From contig JAXDLH010000125.1 in the NCBI GenBank assembly GCA_034666705.1, forward strand, positions 1 through 5,481: DNA of 5,481 nt, given 5' to 3'. Of this stretch, positions 1 to 5,481 are shown piece by piece (position 1 is the stretch's first letter; each line of letters opens with the position of its first letter). The stretch comes from JAXDLH01 sp034666705. GTDB taxonomy: Bacteria; Chloroflexota; UBA6077; SHYK01. The translations under genes and the position numbers were made by a program. Under the pieces are notes generated by a model. The model was not told the origin of the DNA and ran no database searches. It saw nothing but the letters and a program-made list of their open reading frames with translations.

Positions 1-1530
1 CCGGTCCCGGATGTCCTCATAGCGCAGCAGCACCGATAGAATGACGGCCCGCACGATGGTCGGCGGCGTGTACAGCGTTTTCCCGACCCAGAGTGCCGGG
101 TAGTCGCGCTGGTCGAGGCCATCGCGGAGGTAGGCGGTTCCGTTGCGCAGGGCGTCCGCCACCATGGGGATAAGCGCGGCGTCAGCCCCCATCGCGGTGA
201 GGAGCGCCTGGACGCTCCAGGCCGTCTCCTCCTGCGTGCCTTCGCCGAACCCCCAGGCGCCACTCTCGTGCTGCTGCTCGAGGATCCACTGAATCGCCGG
301 TCGGATCGTCTCGCTGGCGAGCCCCGCTAGTCCTGCCAGGCCGGCGATTGCTTCGCCCGTCGCATAGAACGGCGAAACGTGCCACTTATCCAGCCAGTAC
401 CCGGCGGGCTCGCGTGCCTGTCTGAGATACTGCGTGATCTTGAGGATGGCACGCCGGCGGTCCGGCGTGGGTGAGAAGAGACGGAGTGCGCTGAGGACGT
501 GGGCGTTGGTTGTGACCGACGGCGAGCGCTCGAGGGCGAAGGTCAGGAAGTGCTCGTCCGATTCGAAGAGGGCGAACGTGTTTGGGTCGACCGCGTACTT
601 ATAGCCCGCGAGCACGATGGCAGCCACCGCGGTGTCATCGGCATCGGTCACTGTGCTCTCGGCGGTCCAGGCTGCCCCGGCGGAGGTCCACCCTTGCTGG
701 AGCCGCTGCACGGCAGCGTGGGCCGCTTCGTGGTCGTGGACGATCGGAGCCAGGTAATAGAGGACCCAGCCGGTCTCGAACATCTCGAATGGGTGCACGT
801 AAGGGATGCCGCCGGACGTCTTGGTGGCGGCAACTCGCTCGAGGTACTGCCAGCTGCGCGCATCAGGCTGCACGGCATAGACGAATGCGGTGGCCGAGGG
901 AGAGACGCCGTAAGAGCCGTTGGCGAACTGGCAGCGGGATGCGAGACCTGGGATGAGCCGGTCGCCCAGGTACTCCAGGGAGTGAGTCAACGGCGTCGGC
1001 CCGCCGTAAACTGCGATTGGGGGGATGCGGCGCAACTTGTCGTCGTGGATCGCGTCCACGAAGCGCCAGGCCTCGTACGGGAGCCGCAGATCTAGCTGAC
1101 GCGCCTGTCGTACGAGCTCCGGGATGATCAGCTCGAAGCCCACCGTGTCTGACGGGTCGCTCCGGAGGTCCGGCAGGATGCGATTCAGATATACCACCGC
1201 CCGGCGGCTGGCGACGTCGGCCGCGTCGTAGTGTTGAGGCCCGGTGGCCATTGCCAGGATTGCGCCGAGCGTCGAGATGAGCCGGTCCTTGGCAATTGGC
1301 ACGTCGCTGCCCCACGAGCCATCGTCGTGCTGATTCGCGAGCAGCCACTCGATCGCCCGAGGAAATCCCGGCGCGTCGGGCACTCCTGGTCGGGCGAGAC
1401 GCATGAGCGAGGCGGTCTCATATGCGGTCTCGGACATGACGCCCTCGCCGAGCGAGGCGAGGAGTTCATCGATCTCCGCCAGCAGATCTTGACGATCAGG
1501 GGACGAGCGTGCCATAGGTTCGACGCTCAT
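1..1530 (-). CDS. Class II diterpene cyclase (copalyl/halimadienyl diphosphate synthase type), C-terminus cut by window edge
   Basis: This enzyme should perform protonation-initiated cyclisation of geranylgeranyl diphosphate to a bicyclic diterpenyl diphosphate, in the cytosol. The frame is open for 510 codons to the left edge. I translated it by hand, because its missing stop makes it easy to overlook. Visible landmarks are SETAYETASLMRL (33-45, the family's 'SAYDTAW' region), a QW-like motif QHDDGSWG (67-74), DRLISTL (82-88), TVGFELIIPEL (129-139), NGSYGVSPSATA (204-215), the catalytic acid motif DADD (296-299, bases 634-645), DKWHVSPFYATGEAI (381-395), a second QW-like motif QQHESGAWGF (419-428) and LWVGKTLY (480-487). 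Recalled from memory, Mycobacterium tuberculosis Rv3377c (about 500 residues) shares these blocks in the same order and ends just after the region aligned to our last residues, so only a few codons are missing. It has the beta-gamma domains only; no class I DDxxD motif is seen. An in-frame TGA at 1579-1581 limits the start to ATG at 1530 or 1515. Neither has a good Shine-Dalgarno sequence. Family is confident; product skeleton and stereochemistry are unknown. Confidence 0.9.
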   Translation of the reverse strand, partial: MSVEPMARSSPDRQDLLAEIDELLASLGEGVMSETAYETASLMRLARPGVPDAPGFPRAIEWLLANQHDDGSWGSDVPIAKDRLISTLGAILAMATGPQHYDAADVASRRAVVYLNRILPDLRSDPSDTVGFELIIPELVRQARQLDLRLPYEAWRFVDAIHDDKLRRIPPIAVYGGPTPLTHSLEYLGDRLIPGLASRCQFANGSYGVSPSATAFVYAVQPDARSWQYLERVAATKTSGGIPYVHPFEMFETGWVLYYLAPIVHDHEAAHAAVQRLQQGWTSAGAAWTAESTVTDADDTAVAAIVLAGYKYAVDPNTFALFESDEHFLTFALERSPSVTTNAHVLSALRLFSPTPDRRRAILKITQYLRQAREPAGYWLDKWHVSPFYATGEAIAGLAGLAGLASETIRPAIQWILEQQHESGAWGFGEGTQEETAWSVQALLTAMGADAALIPMVADALRNGTAYLRDGLDQRDYPALWVGKTLYTPPTIVRAVILSVLLRYEDIRDR

Positions 1531-1548
1531 GGAGGTCTGCTTTCGTGT

Positions 1549-1580
1549 GAGAACGATTCCGCCTCTGGCGGACGGTTCTC
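1549..1580. promoter_or_regulatory. Imperfect hairpin in the kinase-cyclase gap
   Basis: The outer arms GAGAAC (1549-1554) and GTTCTC (1575-1580) pair perfectly. The inner arms TCCGCC (1558-1563) and GGCGGA (1567-1572) also pair perfectly. A small internal loop separates the two stems and a TCT triloop caps them. The structure starts 24 bases after the kinase stop and ends 18 bases before the cyclase ATG on the minus strand. No T-run follows it on either strand, so a classical intrinsic terminator is unlikely. It could be an attenuating or mRNA-stabilising stem between two co-transcribed genes, or a palindromic protein-binding site. The structure is seen; its role is inferred. Confidence 0.5.
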
Positions 1581-1604
1581 AGAATGCTGGTTTGCAGATG
1601 TAGG

Positions 1605-4064
1605 TCATGCCACGAGAACTGAGCTCTTACGGTCCAGCTCCCCCCGCACGGCGCGGGCGAGCTGATCGCGCGTCGCCGGCTTGCGAAGGCAGCGGCCCAC
1701 ACCCAGCGAATTCGCAGTGACCACTCGCTCCGACTCGGCGTAGCCGGAAAGCAGAATCGCCCGCTGACCGGGTTCGAGCTCGCGCAGCCGGCGAAACGTC
1801 TCGGTGCCGTCCATGCCGTCCGGCATGATCATGTCGAGGATTACAAGATCGTACGGATGCTGGCGGCACAGGTTGAGCGCTGCCTCGCCGCTCGCTGCCT
1901 CAGCCACCGTATAGCCGAGGCTGCTGAGGAGTGTACCGACCAGCTTGCGCTGCGTGGGATCGTCGTCGACTACGAGGAGGGACTCTTCTCCGCCCTGGAC
2001 CTCGGCCAGCGCTGGGGCCGCCGGCTGTCGGTCAACGGGCAGGTATACCGAGAAGGTGGTGCCGCCGACGTCGCTTCGATAATCAACGTAGCCATGATGG
2101 TCATTTACCACGGACTGCACAACGCTCAACCCCAGACCCGTGCCGCTGCGCCCGCCTGCGGACTTCGTCGTGAAGAACGGGTCGAAGATGTGCTCACGGA
2201 GCTCTGGCGGTATGCCGCTGCCGCGATCGCAGATGTCGAGCCGCACGTACTCGCCGCTCTCGATTCGGTTGTGGTGGGTGAGAGGCTGGTTGAGAGACAC
2301 ATCCTCCGTGCGAATTTGTATCCGACCGTGCTCCGGGCTGGCGTCGAGTGCGTTGACGAGCAGATTCATGATGACGCGCATGAGCTGCGATGGCGCGCCA
2401 CGTACCAGCAGACTGGCATGCAAGTCTACGTCGACGTATGGTCGCCGCTCCTCTGCCACCTGATTCCGCACCGCCTCGTGAACCAGCGCGCTCAGATCGA
2501 CCGGACGGGCCTCGAAATGGCCACGACGACCCAGGACGAGCAAGTCTTCATTGATCTCGGAGATGCGCTGCGCCGCGTCCAGCATCGCATCGCAGTAGGC
2601 GACCGCCGGATGGTCGGCGGGTAGCTGCAGCTTGATCAGCTCCGGGAAACCCACCAGTGGCACGAGCAGGTTGTTGAAATCATGCGCAACTTGTGCCGCT
2701 ACCTGCCCGGCGGTCTCGAGCCGCTGCGCTCGCGAGATGTGCTCTTCGAGTTGCTTGCGCTCAGTTACGTCGCGGCTGATTCCCTCGATCGCAAACAACT
2801 CGCCCTGGTCGTCGTAGAGCGGGACACTGCGTTGCTCGTTCCAGACGTAGTGGCCGTCTACATGGCGGCGACGCAGGAGCAAGGGCTCAGTTGGAGCCTG
2901 GCCGGTGAGCATCGTCTCGTACTCGGCGTGGAGTTTCGGCAAATCGTCCGGATGCGTGAGTGAGAACATGAGGTCCGGATTGGCGTAATACTGCTCCGCT
3001 TGCACGCCGAGCATTCGGACCGCCGCCGGGCTCACGTACGTAAATCGCGGTGCGGGTCGGACCTCGAAGTAGTAGATCGCGTCCTCGGCGTTCTCGGCCA
3101 GCCGGCGGAATCGTTCCTCAGATGCGGCGAGGTCCTGGGCGTGGCGCTGAGACTCCTCGTAAAGTCGGGCATTCTCGTGGGCGGTGGCTGCGTTGTGGAG
3201 GGCGAGCGCCGCGTGGCTCGCCAGGATTGCAGCGGTCTCGACCTCGGCATCCTCGAAGCCTGCCCCATTCCCGTCCCGCCTGGCGCAGATCACCCCGACG
3301 ACCGTGCCATTCGCCAGCAATGGAAGGTACAGCGTCGCGCCCGGGACTTCGGGTCCCGCGGTCGTCGTCGGCGTGTTGTCTGCGATTGGCACCACGAGTG
3401 GCTCACCCGTCTGTGCGACCCACCGCAGGGTATCGAGCGGCAACAGTTGTGATCGCGTTGCCTCCGCTTGTAATGGCGAACAATCCTCCGCTTCCCCGTG
3501 AAAGGTCCACAGCTCGTCCCCGCCGATCCGGTTGGCCCGAAACAGCGTCACATGCAGGGCCTGGAGGGCGTGCGCAAGTTGCGCGCAGACCACCGCGGCG
3601 AGTTGGGCCGGGTCGCGTTCGGCGTGGAAAAGGCGGCTCGCCTCATACAGCGGCAAGAGTGCCTTAAGGCGCAAGTTCTCCTTGAGCACCCGGGACTTGG
3701 CGAGAGCATCCTCGGCGGCCAGACGCAGCTCATTGGTCGTGAATGGCTTGAGCAGAAAGCCGCTTGCCCCGGCCTGGAGTGCTGCGATGGCGAGATCCAT
3801 CGTGCCGTGGCCGGTAATCATGATGCCCGCGGCATCAGGATACACTTGCTTGATCGTGCGCAATAGCTCGATGCCCGAGAGTCCCGGCATCATGATATCG
3901 CTGATCAGCAGGTCGACCGGCTCATGGATCGCGAAGTCAATGGCCTGGTGGGGATCAGTGGTGGCCCGGACCTGATAGCCGGCCCGGATAAGCCCGGTGG
4001 AGGCTGCAGCTATGAGCGCCTGTTCATCGTCTACCAGGAGGACGCGCCCATGCACCGCGCTCAT
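1605..4064 (-). CDS. Soluble hybrid histidine kinase, REC-GAF-PAS-HisKA-HATPase-REC
   Basis: This 819-residue signalling protein should autophosphorylate on histidine and pass phosphate to aspartate in a receiver domain. Domain order: receiver 1 (7-120; acidic pair D12-D13, phospho-acceptor D56 in SDIMMPG, T84, K106); a helical linker; GAF (about 150-290); a long helix; PAS with PAC (about 316-437, ending RDVTERKQLEE); dimerisation helix with phospho-acceptor H461 in VAHDFNNLL; ATPase domain with N box NLLVNALDAS (567-576), G1 DRGSGIP (613-619), F box FDPFFTTK (627-634) and G2 GTGLGLS (641-647); receiver 2 (696-810; D700-D702, D744 in LDMIMPDG, S773, K795). All key catalytic residues are present. 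There is no signal peptide or membrane segment, so it is probably cytosolic. It has no DNA-binding or HPt domain, so the output partner is elsewhere. I chose ATG 4064 because receiver 1 begins right after it and GGAA (4070-4073) lies five bases upstream. The alternative in-frame ATG at 4106 adds 14 residues and has no clear Shine-Dalgarno sequence. The ligands of the GAF and PAS domains cannot be told. Confidence 0.95.
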   Translation of the reverse strand: MSAVHGRVLLVDDEQALIAAASTGLIRAGYQVRATTDPHQAIDFAIHEPVDLLISDIMMPGLSGIELLRTIKQVYPDAAGIMITGHGTMDLAIAALQAGASGFLLKPFTTNELRLAAEDALAKSRVLKENLRLKALLPLYEASRLFHAERDPAQLAAVVCAQLAHALQALHVTLFRANRIGGDELWTFHGEAEDCSPLQAEATRSQLLPLDTLRWVAQTGEPLVVPIADNTPTTTAGPEVPGATLYLPLLANGTVVGVICARRDGNGAGFEDAEVETAAILASHAALALHNAATAHENARLYEESQRHAQDLAASEERFRRLAENAEDAIYYFEVRPAPRFTYVSPAAVRMLGVQAEQYYANPDLMFSLTHPDDLPKLHAEYETMLTGQAPTEPLLLRRRHVDGHYVWNEQRSVPLYDDQGELFAIEGISRDVTERKQLEEHISRAQRLETAGQVAAQVAHDFNNLLVPLVGFPELIKLQLPADHPAVAYCDAMLDAAQRISEINEDLLVLGRRGHFEARPVDLSALVHEAVRNQVAEERRPYVDVDLHASLLVRGAPSQLMRVIMNLLVNALDASPEHGRIQIRTEDVSLNQPLTHHNRIESGEYVRLDICDRGSGIPPELREHIFDPFFTTKSAGGRSGTGLGLSVVQSVVNDHHGYVDYRSDVGGTTFSVYLPVDRQPAAPALAEVQGGEESLLVVDDDPTQRKLVGTLLSSLGYTVAEAASGEAALNLCRQHPYDLVILDMIMPDGMDGTETFRRLRELEPGQRAILLSGYAESERVVTANSLGVGRCLRKPATRDQLARAVRGELDRKSSVLVA

Positions 4065-4178
4065 AGAGATTCCGCGCAGCGCCGATATCCCACGTGGCCC
4101 AACCATTTCAGTGCTTCAGATGCTCGTCGAGATTCGCAGATTGACGGTCATTGGTTCGCAGACGCCGCACACCAAAGT

Positions 4179-4207
4179 ATCATAGGCTCCCGGGCTGTGT
4201 GCGTCAA
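4179..4207 (-). promoter_or_regulatory. Sigma-70-type promoter for the kinase (and perhaps cyclase) gene
   Basis: Read on the minus strand, TTGACG (4207-4202) is followed by exactly 17 bases and then TATGAT (4184-4179). Each hexamer differs from the consensus TTGACA/TATAAT at one position and the spacing is optimal. Transcription would start near 4172, giving a leader of roughly 110 bases to ATG 4064, or about 65 to ATG 4106. The site lies in the divergent gap, where the sequence is less GC-rich than the genes. The motif is seen; activity is inferred and depends on the host using a housekeeping sigma factor with standard preferences. Confidence 0.65.
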
Positions 4208-4290
4208 CTGTACTTAATGGCGGATGATGTGCATGTTACGTTCGGAAACATTACTAGCAGCGTCGCTCGGTTTCGCAAACCACATAGAAC

Positions 4291-4298
4291 AGAAGGAG
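4291..4298 (+). promoter_or_regulatory. Ribosome binding site deciding the amidohydrolase start
   Basis: AGAAGGAG contains the AAGGAG Shine-Dalgarno core and lies eight bases before ATG 4307. It marks that codon as the start, not the in-frame upstream ATG at 4151. The extension from 4151 would begin with an arginine-rich stretch unlike the family and would run through the divergent promoter. Confidence 0.85.
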
Positions 4299-4306
4299 TT
4301 GGTGGC

Positions 4307-5407
4307 ATGGCCGTAAAGCTCGCGACGAAGATCGTTGACTGCGATAGCCACATCGTGCCGCGCGTCGATCTCGAGTCGCTCAAGAACTTGCTCCCCGCAG
4401 GATTGAGTCCGCAAGCGCGCGACATGTACGCGCGCGAAGCGATCATGTGGGCGGAGCCAGGCGCCGGCCGCGGGCGAGACAGCGGCCCGAGTGCCCTGCG
4501 CGACCCCGAGGCTCGCATCAAAGTCATGGACGGCGAGCTCGCCGTCGATACGCAGATCCTCATTCCCCATGCGCAGTTCGCGCATCCATACGGCGGATCT
4601 CCGGAGGGCGAGGATAAGCCGCTGCCCGTCCGCATCGCCATGTGCAAGGCCTACAACAACGCGATCGGGGAGATTCAGAAGCAGTATCCAGACCGCTTCG
4701 TGGGGACTGCGATCGTGCCCTTCGACGACCTCGAGGAGTCACGAACGGAGGCCCGCCGCGCCGTCAAGGAGCTGGGGCTGCAGGCGATCATGCTGCCCGG
4801 CAACTGGATGGGCCAGAACTACGACGCGATGGAGCTCTATCCATTCTGGGACACGATCAACCAGCTCGACGTGGCGGTGTTCGTGCATCACATCCCGCAG
4901 AGCTGCGGCGGGTCACTCGGCGACCATGTGCCGCGCTACCCGTCAGTCGGGGCGGAGCGGATGCGGCGGCTCCACATCGGCGTCTACGTCGGCTTCGGGC
5001 TCGAGTACGCGATGGCGGTCGCCGCGCTCTCCATTGGTGGGGTGCTGGACGAGTTCCCGAACCTGCGGTTCTGCTTCTTCGAGGCGGGCGCGGGGTGGCT
5101 GCCCTATGCCATGATGGGCAGCGACCGGTCGTTCCACATTCAACACAACTGCTCACGGACGCAAAAACTCCCAAGTGAGCTGATCAAGCAGCATTGCTTC
5201 ACGGCCGTCGAGGCGACCGAGCACATCCCGGCGCTCGTGCAGATGATGGGCAGCGAGAATCTCTTCTTCGGTACTGATTTCCCGCATGCCGAGTATCGTG
5301 AGCTGCCGAACATGGTCGGCGCGTACATCGACCACGACGGCCTCAGCTCCGATGATAAAGAGAACATCCTTGGTCGGACGATGCTGCGAGTTCTGCACCA
5401 CGAGTAA
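4307..5407 (+). CDS. TIM-barrel metal-dependent hydrolase, amidohydrolase-2 (ACMSD-like) family
   Basis: This 366-residue protein belongs to the amidohydrolase-2 group, which contains hydrolases and non-oxidative decarboxylases such as ACMSD. Its own substrate is unknown. Metal-site motifs can be followed along the barrel: VDCDSHI (10-16) on the first strand, VFVHHIP (191-197) in the middle, FFEAGAGWLPY (257-267), and FFGTDFPHAEY (320-330) near the end, with D324 the likely catalytic aspartate. The first motif is D13-x-H15 rather than the classic HxH. Where ACMSD-type enzymes have a histidine-glycine-rich motif, this protein has E259-A-G-A-G-W. Both look like features of an uncharacterised subgroup and not signs of decay. 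RAVKELGLQAIMLPGNW (151-167) resembles the usual 'G.kGi.l.p' barrel strand. There is no signal peptide, so it is probably cytosolic. It is transcribed away from the kinase and cyclase, and no clear plus-strand promoter was found upstream. Related enzymes often handle aromatic or carboxylated ring substrates, but no substrate can be named here. Confidence 0.9.
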   Translation: MAVKLATKIVDCDSHIVPRVDLESLKNLLPAGLSPQARDMYAREAIMWAEPGAGRGRDSGPSALRDPEARIKVMDGELAVDTQILIPHAQFAHPYGGSPEGEDKPLPVRIAMCKAYNNAIGEIQKQYPDRFVGTAIVPFDDLEESRTEARRAVKELGLQAIMLPGNWMGQNYDAMELYPFWDTINQLDVAVFVHHIPQSCGGSLGDHVPRYPSVGAERMRRLHIGVYVGFGLEYAMAVAALSIGGVLDEFPNLRFCFFEAGAGWLPYAMMGSDRSFHIQHNCSRTQKLPSELIKQHCFTAVEATEHIPALVQMMGSENLFFGTDFPHAEYRELPNMVGAYIDHDGLSSDDKENILGRTMLRVLHHE

Positions 5408-5452
5408 GCGGCAAAATCTGCTCGATCCCAGCTCGTCGAAGGATCGAACGCA

Positions 5453-5481
5453 ATGCGCGGGCTGCGGTTCGGCCGGACAAC
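5453..5481 (+). CDS. Possible start of a next gene, cut by the right edge
   Basis: An ATG at 5453 opens a frame reading MRGLRFGRT before the window ends. GAAGGA (5438-5443) lies nine bases upstream and could serve as its ribosome binding site. It begins 45 bases after the amidohydrolase stop on the same strand, which would suit a co-transcribed gene. Nine residues are too few to suggest a family, and the ATG could be chance. Confidence 0.35.

Noticed and set aside
499..1095. Plus-strand open frame of 198 codons opposite the cyclase
   Set aside because: It is antisense to the clearly conserved class II cyclase frame, shows no recognisable motif, and is the kind of stop-free stretch GC-rich coding DNA produces on the other strand.
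863..1348. Minus-strand open frame of 161 codons inside the cyclase gene
   Set aside because: It is an arginine- and proline-rich out-of-frame reading of the cyclase gene; the frame starting at 1530 carries all the family motifs.
1531..1604. Intrinsic terminator between the kinase and cyclase genes
   Set aside because: A stable hairpin is present, but no run of T follows it on either strand.
1857..2624. Plus-strand open frame of 255 codons opposite the kinase
   Set aside because: It is antisense to the kinase's ATPase and second receiver domains, which are fully conserved on the minus strand. It shows no family signature of its own.
3050..3667. Plus-strand open frame of 205 codons opposite the GAF and PAS region
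   Set aside because: Its composition is dominated by arginine, proline and glycine, with no domain signature. It is a shadow of the kinase gene.
4141..4183. Plus-strand TTGACG (4141-4146) paired with TATCAT (4178-4183) as a promoter for the amidohydrolase
   Set aside because: The spacing is 31 bases, far outside the 16-19 range. No other convincing plus-strand pair was found between 4185 and 4306.
4151..4306. N-terminal extension of the amidohydrolase from ATG 4151
   Set aside because: The extension begins with an arginine-rich stretch, overlaps the divergent promoter, and lacks a ribosome binding site. AGAAGGAG before ATG 4307 fixes the start.

Overview
The window comes from a GC-rich bacterium. 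It holds three substantial protein genes and possibly the first codons of a fourth. I see no tRNA, rRNA, insertion sequence, CRISPR array or long repeat. The phylum cannot be fixed from this sequence. Close relatives of the left-hand gene are known from Mycobacterium tuberculosis and from the chloroflexote Herpetosiphon. The HDFNN-type hybrid kinase and the 'DxDSH' amidohydrolase are common in Chloroflexota and in poorly cultured soil or sponge-associated lineages. A Chloroflexota-like host is a guess, not a result.

Layout. Positions 1-1530 (minus strand) are an almost complete reading frame that runs off the left edge. It encodes a bacterial class II diterpene cyclase of the copalyl/halimadienyl diphosphate synthase type, with an intact DxDD catalytic motif (DADD). 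Positions 1531-1604 are a short gap with a conspicuous hairpin. Positions 1605-4064 (minus strand) encode a soluble hybrid histidine kinase with the order receiver-GAF-PAS-kinase-receiver. Positions 4065-4306 are a divergent intergenic region with a near-consensus sigma-70-type promoter (TTGACG, 17 bases, TATGAT) firing towards the kinase and, by readthrough, the cyclase. Positions 4307-5407 (plus strand) encode a TIM-barrel metal-dependent hydrolase of the amidohydrolase-2/ACMSD-like superfamily behind a strong ribosome binding site. At 5453 a plausible start of another plus-strand gene is cut by the right edge.

How they may work together. The kinase and cyclase genes are collinear, 74 bases apart, and no other minus-strand promoter was recognised, so they may share a transcript. 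That would place a diterpenoid pathway gene directly behind a cytosolic signalling protein. The amidohydrolase is transcribed divergently and nothing in the sequence ties it to terpenoid chemistry. The most notable point is the diterpene cyclase. A partner enzyme acting on its diphosphate product would be expected just beyond position 1, but it is outside the window.
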